A stretch of 8,525 nucleotides of DNA from UBA288 sp964461885 (GTDB lineage: Archaea; Halobacteriota; Methanomicrobia; Methanomicrobiales; Methanospirillaceae): the NCBI GenBank assembly GCA_964461885.1, contig CAYWVY010000077.1, positions 1-8,525 of the forward strand, written 5' to 3'. Below the pieces are notes generated by a model. That model worked only from the letters and a program-made list of their open reading frames with translations. It did no database searches and was not told the origin of the DNA. Below are positions 1 to 5,982 of this stretch, piece after piece. A program made the position numbers and the translations under genes. Position 1 is the stretch's first letter. Every line of letters starts with the position of its first letter.

Positions 1-673
1 CGATCACCCGGCCCGACTCGTCGAGTGTAGGCGTGGCAGAGACCTCCAGCCAGCGCCATTCGCCGGAGCGGTGGCGGAACCGGAAGATCAACGGCGCCTC
101 GAGGCGCCGGGCGTCCCGGGCCGCCGCAGCAACCATAGCGCGATCGTCGGGATGGATGGCGTCGATGAACCGTCCAGGCTCCGAGCGGATCTCGTCCGCA
201 TCGTATCCGGTCATGATGGCAGACGCGGCGTTGACGTAGCGGAACGCAACGGTCGGCTGCAGCCGAACCGAGAGGACAAGGTCCTGGGTGCGGTCAAGGA
301 GCGAGGCCGTGTCCTCCTCCGTCCAGGGTCCAGGCGTGCGCGAGACGACGAGCACGGCCCCACCGCCGGTCGTCGGCAGGAACTCGACCGTCGCATCGAT
401 GGGCTCACCACTCCGGGCCATGAGCCTGAGGAGAAGATTGTCGCGCACGCCTGTCCCCCGGTAGCGCAGGGCCGCGTGGACTCGCCAGGCAGAAGCCTCA
501 TCCATGATGGCATGAAGGGTGCCGGGCAGACGACCGTCAGCTGCCAGCCCGAGCGATGTGCGCAAGCCCGGGCTGATCGAGACGGGCCGTTCATCGGCAT
601 CGATTACGATCACCGGGAGCCGGACGACGGGGGCTCCGCCGCCCGGGGGGGCTGAGGACGACAAACGAGTCAA
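1..673 (-). CDS. PAS-domain signalling protein, N-terminal part (cut by left edge)
   Basis: Reading the minus strand from about 673 to the left edge gives an uninterrupted frame of 224 residues without a stop. Two tandem PAS domains can be seen. The first covers about residues 18-112 and opens with LPVIVIDADERPVS. The second covers about residues 122-224, with FRYVNAASAIMTGYDADEI, FIDAIHPDDRAMV and RHRSGEWRWLEVSATPTLDE, the typical closing strands of the PAS fold. PAS domains bind small ligands or cofactors and usually feed a histidine kinase or another output module. The output domain lies outside the window, so a PAS sensor histidine kinase is only the likeliest guess. No ATG fits the start. 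TTG at 673 or TTG at 664 are possible; GTG at 613 would cut into the first PAS strand and has no ribosome binding site. No transmembrane segment lies in the visible part, so the sensor is probably cytoplasmic. Confidence 0.8.
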   Translation of the reverse strand, partial: MTRLSSSAPPGGGAPVVRLPVIVIDADERPVSISPGLRTSLGLAADGRLPGTLHAIMDEASAWRVHAALRYRGTGVRDNLLLRLMARSGEPIDATVEFLPTTGGGAVLVVSRTPGPWTEEDTASLLDRTQDLVLSVRLQPTVAFRYVNAASAIMTGYDADEIRSEPGRFIDAIHPDDRAMVAAAARDARRLEAPLIFRFRHRSGEWRWLEVSATPTLDESGRVI

Positions 674-686
674 CTGTATCCGACCC

Positions 687-713
687 GGTACTAAAAGGTT
701 TGCAAACCGTACC
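687..713 (-). promoter_or_regulatory. TATA-like element beside a 12-base perfect palindrome
   Basis: The gap upstream of the PAS gene holds the perfect palindrome GGTTTGCAAACC at 697-708. It is flanked by GGTAC at 687-691 and GTACC at 709-713, and further out by GTATC at 676-680 and GATAC at 715-719. The flanking arms are not evenly spaced around the centre. On the minus strand an A/T-rich CTTTTAGTA directly follows the palindrome. It could be the TATA box of the PAS gene, placing transcription start near 665-670, close to the TTG candidates. The layout suits a repressor or activator site touching the TFB/TBP binding region. This is inference from sequence alone. Confidence 0.35.
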
Positions 714-845
714 CGATACGTGGGTGCCCCGGGGGGATAGGTCACGCCACGTTGGAAAGAAAGGAGGCCGAAGGGAGATCCCGGCGATGGTCCGCATGGA
801 GCGGCCCCGGGTTCAGACGGAGGGCGTCGATGTCCGATGGTCCGA
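714..845. other. Non-coding gap between SIS gene and PAS gene
   Basis: No convincing gene is seen on either strand in this stretch downstream of the SIS gene. Short plus-strand frames here have compositions rich in Arg and Gly and no recognisable motif. On the minus strand there is a pyrimidine tract CCTTTCTTTCC at about 754-764, which could act as a weak U-rich archaeal terminator for the SIS gene. Confidence 0.4.
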
Positions 846-1439
846 TCAGTGGACGTGGTATCGTGGTACGTCGGAAGGAGGGATGTCGCATCGGGAGCCG
901 ATGCGCGTCACCAGCATCTCCTGAAAGAGGTACGCGGCGAGCTCGAAGTCCCCTCCGCCATAGAGAGGAGCGGGGGAGAGGAGAGCCGGATCCATGGACG
1001 GGAGTTCGATCACAACGTCCCAGGTTTCGTCAAGGCGGGCTTCAGACCTCTCCTGAACCCGCTCCCGGGTGACGAACGCGCAGGTAAGGCCCCGCTCTCG
1101 AGCGTGGTCGACGAGATCCAGGAGCTCGAACCGCGTTCCCTTGCGCGAGAACGCGACGAAGATCTGCCCGCGTTCGAAAGGGTTTCTGACCAGGTCATTG
1201 ACCCACCAGACGGGCGGCAACGCGCGCTGGAAGTGACGAAGCCGGATTGCAAGCGACGCAGCCGCGTGTCCGCTCCGGCCGAAGCCGTAGCAATGGATAG
1301 CGCCGGCCGAGCTCATGGCGTCGATCAGGGTCTCGACCGCGTCGGCCTGCTCGGCGACTGCACCGGCTACGCGGGCACAGTAGTCGGCGTATGCGATTGA
1401 GATCGCACCGATCCCTCCGGGTGCAGGCTCGTCGGTCAT
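846..1439 (-). CDS. SIS-domain sugar-phosphate isomerase-like protein
   Basis: A 197-residue protein with one SIS (sugar isomerase) domain. The phosphate-binding loop is seen as CYGFGRSGHAAASLAIRLRH at residues 50-69, with GRSG at 54-57. The second loop (AFSRKGTRFELLDLVDHAR, 96-114) sits where 6-phospho-3-hexuloisomerases carry an ISGSGET-type loop. A helix with DFELAAYLFQEMLV (164-177) matches the place of the conserved acidic residue in that family. Length fits HxlB/phosphohexuloisomerase (about 180-200 residues), which in methanogens serves pentose phosphate synthesis by the reverse ribulose monophosphate route. The second loop is so altered that the substrate cannot be named; it may be a paralogue with another sugar phosphate. 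The ATG at 1439 has no clear Shine-Dalgarno sequence, which would fit a leaderless transcript. The gene is separated from the flavoprotein by 65 bases with a hairpin, so it is probably its own unit. Cytosolic. Confidence 0.8.
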   Translation of the reverse strand: MTDEPAPGGIGAISIAYADYCARVAGAVAEQADAVETLIDAMSSAGAIHCYGFGRSGHAAASLAIRLRHFQRALPPVWWVNDLVRNPFERGQIFVAFSRKGTRFELLDLVDHARERGLTCAFVTRERVQERSEARLDETWDVVIELPSMDPALLSPAPLYGGGDFELAAYLFQEMLVTRIGSRCDIPPSDVPRYHVH

Positions 1440-1461
1440 GATAAAAGCATGCGAGAGCGGG

Positions 1462-1471
1462 CATGAAAAGG
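1462..1471 (-). promoter_or_regulatory. Possible TATA box for the SIS gene
   Basis: Minus-strand CCTTTTCATG lies about 25-30 bases before the ATG at 1439. That is the distance expected for a TATA box driving a leaderless transcript, which agrees with the lack of a ribosome binding site. The match to an archaeal TATA box is weak. A second A/T-rich patch, CTTTTATC, directly precedes the ATG and is too close to be the TATA box for this start. Confidence 0.25.
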
Positions 1472-1484
1472 CTGTCTCTCAAGA

Positions 1485-1499
1485 GGGTCCCCGGGACCC
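1485..1499 (-). terminator. G+C-rich hairpin after the flavoprotein gene
   Basis: A perfect inverted repeat, GGGTCCC at 1485-1491 and GGGACCC at 1493-1499, separated by one base, begins 6 bases after the flavoprotein stop codon. In the minus-strand transcript it is followed about 15 bases later by a short U run (CUUUUC). It may end the operon or stabilise the mRNA 3' end. The loop is too tight for all 7 pairs to form, so the real stem is probably 5 pairs. The dyad is symmetric, so strand is assigned from position only. Confidence 0.4.
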
Positions 1500-1504
1500 C
1501 CGGC

Positions 1505-2743
1505 TCATTCCCTGGCCGGTTGGCGGGCCATGGTTGCCGCCGCGAGCGCGCCGGTCGAGAACGCGGCCTGGAGGTTGTATCCGCCCGTATCTCCGTCGAT
1601 GTCGAGCACTTCGCCGGCAAAGAAGAGGTTCGGGACAATGCGCGACTCCATCGTCTTCGGGTTCACCTCGTCGAGGGCGACACCGCCCGCGGTCGTCATC
1701 GCGACCGAAAAACCGCCGATGTGACTGACCGCGAACGAAAGCCCTTCCAGCACTCCCACGAGGCGTCGGCGGCCGTCCCGGTCAAGCCGTGCCCCCGTCG
1801 TCTCCTCGGGGATTCCAGCCTCAGCGAGCAGCCGCCGGAGCAACCGTTCCGGAAGGCCGAGCGGAGCAAGCGCGGCTGGGAGCCGGGCCGCGCCGCGCTC
1901 GGCACAGAGCCGGACGAGGCGTGTATCGATCGTCTCCGGTGGGGAGATCGATACGAAAGAGACGAACAGCAGGTCCCCGGGCCGGAGATGGCGCGAGAGG
2001 TCGAGCACCCCCGGGCCGGAGAGGCCCGTATGGGTGAAGAGAAGATCGCCGCGGCCTGTGGCCACCTGTCGGCCTTCGCGGACTACCCGGAGGACTGCGC
2101 CCGGGACCGAGACCCCGGAGAGATCGGCGAACGTATACGGCCCGGGCTCGACCGGGGCGAGGGCCGGGCGGGGTTCCACGACCGTGTGACCGAGTGCGCG
2201 GGCGAGCCGGTAACCGTCCCCTGTCGAGCCCGTCTCAGGGTAGGACGCGCCCCCCGTCGCGAGCACCACGGAGGCTGCCTGCCATCGTCCGCCGGCGACG
2301 CCGACCGCGAACCCGTCATTCTCTCTCTCGACCGTCCGCACCCGTGCATTACGCACTATCTGGACGCCGTTCTCCAGGCAGGCGGCGCGGAGGGCTTCGA
2401 GGACGTCGTCGGCACGGCGGGAGACGGGAAAGATCTTGCCGTCGGAACGCGTCTCGAGGGGGACACCCTGCTCGGCGAACCACGCCGCCAGGGCCGTGTT
2501 CGAGAAGAACCGGAGTGCGTGGCGAAGGAACCGGCCGTGCTCGCCGTACCGGTCGAGGAACGCGGCCAGGTCCCCCTCGTGCGTCAGGTTCGCCTGGCCC
2601 GAGCCCGCGAGGAGCAACTTGCGCCCCGGTTCGGCCATCCGTTCAAGCACGACAACGGTTCGATCGGCCGGGAGCCGTGCTGCACAAAAGAGGCCGGCCG
2701 GCCCGCCGCCCACCACGACCACGTCGGCCTGTTCACTCGTCAC
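1505..2743 (-). CDS. HI0933/BaiN-family FAD-dependent flavoprotein oxidoreductase
   Basis: A 412-residue NAD(P)/FAD-dependent oxidoreductase-like protein of the HI0933 (YhiN/BaiN) family, length typical. Seen: dinucleotide-binding VVVVGGGPAGL (residues 8-18), an acidic residue E34 ending the second strand, the family block PGRKLLLAGSGQANLTH (39-55), ATGGASYPETGSTGDG (162-177), and the C-terminal FAD block AGEVLDIDGDTGGYNLQ (376-392). The substrate of most members is unknown; some reduce or oxidise small organic molecules. In many members the early block reads G-RCN-T, while here it reads GQANLT, which may change the active site. I chose GTG at 2743 because it overlaps the end of the upstream gene by 11 bases, follows a GGA, and starts just before the first beta strand. 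An ATG at 2800 would add 19 unlike residues inside the upstream gene. Likely co-transcribed with the AhpD-like gene. Cytosolic; no signal or membrane segment. Confidence 0.88.
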   Translation of the reverse strand: MTSEQADVVVVGGGPAGLFCAARLPADRTVVVLERMAEPGRKLLLAGSGQANLTHEGDLAAFLDRYGEHGRFLRHALRFFSNTALAAWFAEQGVPLETRSDGKIFPVSRRADDVLEALRAACLENGVQIVRNARVRTVERENDGFAVGVAGGRWQAASVVLATGGASYPETGSTGDGYRLARALGHTVVEPRPALAPVEPGPYTFADLSGVSVPGAVLRVVREGRQVATGRGDLLFTHTGLSGPGVLDLSRHLRPGDLLFVSFVSISPPETIDTRLVRLCAERGAARLPAALAPLGLPERLLRRLLAEAGIPEETTGARLDRDGRRRLVGVLEGLSFAVSHIGGFSVAMTTAGGVALDEVNPKTMESRIVPNLFFAGEVLDIDGDTGGYNLQAAFSTGALAAATMARQPARE

Positions 2744-3176
2744 CGTTTTCCAGGATGATCCCCTGGGTCTCGCAGGGGATGCACTTCGCGAGTTTGTCAT
2801 CGATCACGCGGTAGGCGTTTGCGAGGACCGAGGAGTTCGAGATGAGGCCCGCGATCAGCACGGTCTCGAGGATCTCCTCCCGCGATGCTCCCATCTTGAG
2901 CGCAGCCTGCATGTGGTAGCCTGTGCAGTGGGGGCACTTCAGAGCCGCACCCACAGCGAGGCAGATCAGCTCGATCTGCTTTGGGCCGAGCGGCGAGGTC
3001 TTGGTTACCGCGTCCTTGTAAAGCAGGTGCGAAACCAGCACCTCGGGCCGCTCGGCCATCCGCTGAAAGATCAACGGGATCTTGCCGTACTCCTGCTCGA
3101 TCGCCTTCATCCACCCCGCGCATGCCTCGTCCGCTCCGGCATCCACGATCCGCGACAGCTCCTCTTCAAACGTCAT
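2733..3176 (-). CDS. AhpD/carboxymuconolactone decarboxylase-like protein
   Basis: A 147-residue protein of the carboxymuconolactone decarboxylase (CMD)/AhpD-like superfamily. The signature is E69 followed by KCPHCTGYHMQAALKMGAS (residues 80-98), giving C81, C84 and H88 in the CxxCxxxH arrangement of AhpD-type thiol peroxidase and disulfide reductase proteins. These are all-helical oligomers that reduce peroxides or shuttle dithiol electrons; CMD enzymes proper lack the CxxC pair. A second CxxC, KCIPCET with C132 and C135, lies near the C-terminus and is unusual for a minimal member; it could be a second redox pair or a metal site. Start: ATG at 3176 with GGAG 10 bases upstream. It lies 39 bases after mmp7 and overlaps the flavoprotein by 11 bases, hinting at a redox pair. 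The electron donor and substrate are unknown. Confidence 0.88.
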   Translation of the reverse strand: MTFEEELSRIVDAGADEACAGWMKAIEQEYGKIPLIFQRMAERPEVLVSHLLYKDAVTKTSPLGPKQIELICLAVGAALKCPHCTGYHMQAALKMGASREEILETVLIAGLISNSSVLANAYRVIDDKLAKCIPCETQGIILENGDE

Positions 3177-3190
3177 GTCCTGGGTCTCCG

Positions 3191-3202
3191 AAAAGAGAAG
3201 AG
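3191..3202 (-). promoter_or_regulatory. Pyrimidine tract between mmp7 and the AhpD-like gene
   Basis: The only gap in the operon longer than 7 bases between 8437 and 2743 is the 39 bases at 3177-3215. On the minus strand it holds CTCTTCTCTTTT, a U-rich tract in the transcript. Archaeal transcription can end at such tracts, so it may partly terminate the marker-gene transcript or lower expression of the two downstream redox genes. It is only 14 bases from the next ATG, too close for a TATA box. Confidence 0.25.
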
Positions 3203-3215
3203 CACCATCCTCTGG

Positions 3216-4154
3216 TTAGACGACGATGTCCGTCTCCGAAGAGGGTTTGATCCTGACGAGGATATAATCGCGCATGCGGGACGGAAGCACGTCCGCGATC
3301 TGGCCGATGGTCACGCCCTCCTCGACCTCGGTCGATCGAATGCGGTCGGCGAAATCGGCGTACGGGAGCTTCACGCGGAGACCCGCGATCTGGACGGTGA
3401 CCGGCGTCGGGCTTGTCACCTCGAGCACCTCGGGGACCTGCTCCTGGATCACCGCCATCAGCCGTGCGGGCGAGGCCGACAGCGGGTCCTTCGCAATCTC
3501 TTCGCGCCGCAGGTCGAGGACGCGAACGATCTCGGCCACGATCGCGTCGAGGCGCTCGATCTCGTCGGCCTCCTTGGTCCGGTGCATGAACCGGCCGACG
3601 TTGCCAACGTATCCGGCGACGGGCGGATCAGTCGCCGTCCGGAGAACCTCGGTGTCGGGCTTGCCCGTCAGGATGATCGGAACGTCGATGCCCCGGCGGA
3701 GCGCCCTCATCTTTTCGACGATGCAGTGCTCGAAGTTGCCGAGCAGGAAGACTGCACAGTCGTGCTCGTTGATGATCTCGCGCTCCTCCGCCGATGTCTG
3801 GGCGACCCGCTTGCCGTAGCCCCGAGCGAGCCCGATCATGTTGGACTTCGCACCGAGCCGGCGCACGTACTCGGCGATATCGCAGGCCGGATGAGGGAGG
3901 TGGTGGATCGAGAGAGACGGGGTGACGATCGCGACCTCGGTCCCGACGAGGGGCGAGAGCGTGACCTCGCCGCCGATGGGTTTTCCGATCCGGCTTATCA
4001 GGGGGATATCGTCCCGCGGCACCAGGCAGAGGAGCACGACCTCGGTCGCGAGCATGTGCTTCTGGATCACGTATCCGCCGAGATCTGCGATCAGGTCCAC
4101 GATCTCGTCGTGGCGGTAGACCCCGCCTTTGTAGGTGATGGGGACAAGGATCAT
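3216..4154 (-). CDS. mmp7: Methanogenesis marker protein 7 (MCR activation complex subunit)
   Basis: A 312-residue protein recognised as methanogenesis marker 7 (family length about 300). Known: in Methanococcus maripaludis, Mmp7 copurifies with McrC, Mmp3, Mmp17 and component A2 as the ATP-driven complex that activates methyl-coenzyme M reductase, and complex iron-sulfur clusters in the assembly pass electrons toward F430. Seen here: N-terminal MILVPITYKGGVYRHDEIVD, four cysteines (C43, C91, C133, C144), a His-rich stretch HHLPHPAC at 84-91, and GNFEHCIVEKMRALRRG at 139-155. C91, C133 and C144 lie in conserved-looking blocks and are candidate cluster ligands; this is inference. The C-terminal third (about 225-312) is acidic and cysteine-free, without a recognised domain. 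ATG at 4154 overlaps the mmp17 stop by ATGA and has GGGGGAG upstream, so translation is likely coupled. Cytosolic. Confidence 0.9.
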   Translation of the reverse strand: MILVPITYKGGVYRHDEIVDLIADLGGYVIQKHMLATEVVLLCLVPRDDIPLISRIGKPIGGEVTLSPLVGTEVAIVTPSLSIHHLPHPACDIAEYVRRLGAKSNMIGLARGYGKRVAQTSAEEREIINEHDCAVFLLGNFEHCIVEKMRALRRGIDVPIILTGKPDTEVLRTATDPPVAGYVGNVGRFMHRTKEADEIERLDAIVAEIVRVLDLRREEIAKDPLSASPARLMAVIQEQVPEVLEVTSPTPVTVQIAGLRVKLPYADFADRIRSTEVEEGVTIGQIADVLPSRMRDYILVRIKPSSETDIVV

Positions 4155-4738
4155 GGTGGCGTCTCCCCCATCTTCGCAAAGAGAGCCCGGATACGGGCCG
4201 GGAGATCTTCAGGGAGGGTGTTCTCGCTCGAGGCTAACCAGAACCGGCCGTGCTCGTACCTGTGCTCGCGGACGCGGAAGCCCTCGGGGGCGATCGAGAG
4301 CAGGGCATAGATCAGGTCGCGCACGAGCCCCTCCGTGGGATCGGAGACGACCATGTCGGCGATCTCGCGGTCGACGGGCAGGTCGGGCTCGTCCGAGATC
4401 TCGACGGTCCAGCGGTCGGGCTGTTCGACGCGATTCTTGCCGTACTGCCTCCAGAGCCGGTCGAGCAGGGACGCCAGATGCGTCTCCTCGTTGATCCCGA
4501 GTTTCACCTTGCCCGGCTCGAAGGTCACGTCGGCGAAGTCCCGGAGCCGAACGAGCGGCGGGATCCGTCCAAGCATCCCCACCGCAATGAAGAGCGGGTA
4601 CTCGGGATCGATCGCGATATGGAGCTTCGCGACCGCCCTCGCGAGATTGTGGTCGAGCAGCACGTCGTTCGCGATGTCGACGTAGGCCTGAACCGCCCAG
4701 GCCTCGGGAGACTCGACAACGAAATGATCGAGGGGCAC
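4151..4738 (-). CDS. mmp17: Methanogenesis marker protein 17 (MCR activation complex subunit)
   Basis: A 195-residue protein recognised as methanogenesis marker 17 (family about 185 residues). Known: it is a subunit of the purified MCR activation complex together with McrC, Mmp3, Mmp7 and A2. Seen: N-terminal DHFVVESPEAWAVQAYVDIAN, a central VGMLGRIPPLVRLRDFADV block, and a C-terminal ENTLPEDLPARIRALFAKMG. The protein contains no cysteine at all, so it cannot supply thiolate ligands to the iron-sulfur clusters and more likely plays a structural or docking role (inference). Start choice: a GTG at 4747 overlaps the mmp15 stop as GTGA, but the strong GGAAGGAG at 4747-4754 sits on top of it. The in-frame GTG at 4738 lies 8 bases beyond that site and is preferred. 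The first choice would add only three residues. Next gene mmp7 overlaps by 4 bases. Confidence 0.88.
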   Translation of the reverse strand: MPLDHFVVESPEAWAVQAYVDIANDVLLDHNLARAVAKLHIAIDPEYPLFIAVGMLGRIPPLVRLRDFADVTFEPGKVKLGINEETHLASLLDRLWRQYGKNRVEQPDRWTVEISDEPDLPVDREIADMVVSDPTEGLVRDLIYALLSIAPEGFRVREHRYEHGRFWLASSENTLPEDLPARIRALFAKMGETPP

Positions 4739-4743
4739 TGCTC

Positions 4744-5982
4744 TCACTCCTTCCTGACGAAGCCCGAGGCAAGCAGGGCCGAGCCGACCGCTCCGATGTA
4801 CTGCGAGTAGGGCGGCACGACGATCTCGGTCTGGAGGATCTCGCCCATTGCGTGGACAAGCCCGCTGATCAGGGACGTGCCGCCCACCATGATCACCGGC
4901 TCGCGGATGTCGACTTCCTGGAGCTGCTGCTCGTAGACCTGCTCGGCAACCGAATGGCAGGCTGCGGCCGCCACGTCCTCGGGGGTGTTGCCGGCTGCGA
5001 GCGCGTTCACGAGCGACTGGGTGCCGAAGACGATGCAGTAGGAGTTCATGGGGACGTTCTTTCCCATCCCTTTCATCGCGAGCGGTCCGAGCTCGGTGAT
5101 GTCGATCCCGAGGCGTTTTGCGGTCATCTCGAGGAACCGTCCCGAGGCACCCGCGCAGATCCCACCCATGGTGAAGACGCCCGGAATCCCGTCCTGGACC
5201 GTGATCGCCTTGTTGTCCATGCCGCCGATATCGATCACGGTGGCGAACCCGTGCTGTCGATCGGCGAGGTAGACCGCGCCCTTCGAGTTAACGGTCAGTT
5301 CCTCCTGGATCAGGTCTGCGCCGATCGCGTTGCCAAGCAGGAAGCGGCCGTAGCCGGTCACCCCGACCGCCTCGATCTCGGACCGGCGGACCCCCGACTC
5401 CTCGAGCGCGAGCGCGATCACCTCGTCGGCCGACTGCTGGACCTGGGTTGTCGGGCGCCAGCCGGTCCCGATCACCTCGTTGTCCTTCATGATGACGGCC
5501 TTCGTGGTTGCCGAGCCCGAGTCGAGGCCCATGGTGAGCCCCTCCTGCCGTTCGCGCGCAAGCAGGGCGCGGCGGCGGGCGATCGTGACGAGCGCCTCCA
5601 TCCTCGTCAGCAGTGTCCCCGAGGTCGTCCGCTCGGTGAACGAGTACGAGACGACGGGAAGGCACGATGTCTCGTGAATGTACCGGCGGAGTTCGTTACG
5701 AACGATGGCGGCCTCGGCACAGCGGAAGCAGGTCGCGATGAAGACTGCATCGGCCTCGGCCCTGCCCGTCACGAGCGCCTCGGCCCGCGCGATCATCAGT
5801 TTGAGGTCGGCGGAGTGGACATCGAGGCCGAACCTCTTTCCGGCTGACCGGACATCCGCGAGGGTCACGTCGGGATAGAAAACCTCTGCCTCGACGTGCC
5901 GGGCGGCCTCGTAGATCTCGGGCATCACGCCCGAGTACTCGGCCCCGCAGCCGAGCAGGGCGATGCGAACGGGTGCTGTCAT
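4744..5982 (-). CDS. mmp15: Methanogenesis marker protein 15, activase-like ATPase with Fe-S cysteines
   Basis: A 412-residue protein recognised as methanogenesis marker 15 (family about 400). Residues 1-148 form an extra N-terminal domain with C12, and C85 and C88 in ATCFRCAEAA. Residues 149-412 are an ASKHA ATPase of the BadF/BadG/HgdC activase type: phosphate loop 1 MGLDSGSATTKAVI (151-164), phosphate loop 2 IDIGGMDNKAI (250-260), and adenosine motif IMVGGTSLISG (364-374). C276 in GGICAGASGRFLE and C316 in NSYCIVFG match, with the same spacing of about 40, the two cysteines by which HgdC dimers hold one [4Fe-4S] cluster. Such activases use ATP to push one low-potential electron into a partner enzyme. 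The partner of Mmp15 is not established; its place among MCR activation genes suggests a role in cluster or F430 reduction or cluster assembly. ATG overlaps the mmp5 stop by ATGA, with GGAGG upstream. Confidence 0.92.
   Translation of the reverse strand: MTAPVRIALLGCGAEYSGVMPEIYEAARHVEAEVFYPDVTLADVRSAGKRFGLDVHSADLKLMIARAEALVTGRAEADAVFIATCFRCAEAAIVRNELRRYIHETSCLPVVSYSFTERTTSGTLLTRMEALVTIARRRALLARERQEGLTMGLDSGSATTKAVIMKDNEVIGTGWRPTTQVQQSADEVIALALEESGVRRSEIEAVGVTGYGRFLLGNAIGADLIQEELTVNSKGAVYLADRQHGFATVIDIGGMDNKAITVQDGIPGVFTMGGICAGASGRFLEMTAKRLGIDITELGPLAMKGMGKNVPMNSYCIVFGTQSLVNALAAGNTPEDVAAAACHSVAEQVYEQQLQEVDIREPVIMVGGTSLISGLVHAMGEILQTEIVVPPYSQYIGAVGSALLASGFVRKE
4747..4754 (-). promoter_or_regulatory. 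Ribosome binding site deciding the mmp17 start
   Basis: Minus-strand GGAAGGAG, inside the last codons of mmp15, ends 8 bases before GTG 4738. It overlaps GTG 4747 and so cannot serve it. The spacing therefore favours the start at 4738 over the GTGA overlap start. Confidence 0.55.

Noticed and set aside
71..655. A 194-codon plus-strand frame over the PAS gene
   Set aside because: The minus strand reads two convincing PAS domains here; the plus frame is rich in Arg and Gly with no motif.
700..924. Small plus-strand frame in the intergenic gap
   Set aside because: It runs into the SIS gene in antisense, has no ribosome binding site and no recognisable feature.
1463..2758. A 431-codon open frame on the plus strand
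   Set aside because: It is antisense to the flavoprotein gene over its whole length and has no recognisable motif; the minus strand frame carries clear FAD motifs.
2744..2800. Upstream ATG start for the flavoprotein
   Set aside because: The added residues (MTNSRSASPARPRGSSWKT) do not resemble the family, and the start would lie deep inside the AhpD-like gene; GTG 2743 fits the overlap and the first beta strand.
2436..4310. A 624-codon open frame on the plus strand
   Set aside because: It is antisense to the flavoprotein, AhpD-like gene, mmp7 and part of mmp17, has the Arg/Asp/His-rich make-up of a complementary-strand shadow in GC-rich DNA, and shows no domain motif.
4852..5847. A 331-codon open frame on the plus strand
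   Set aside because: It is the antisense shadow of mmp15, rich in Asp, His and Arg, without domain features.
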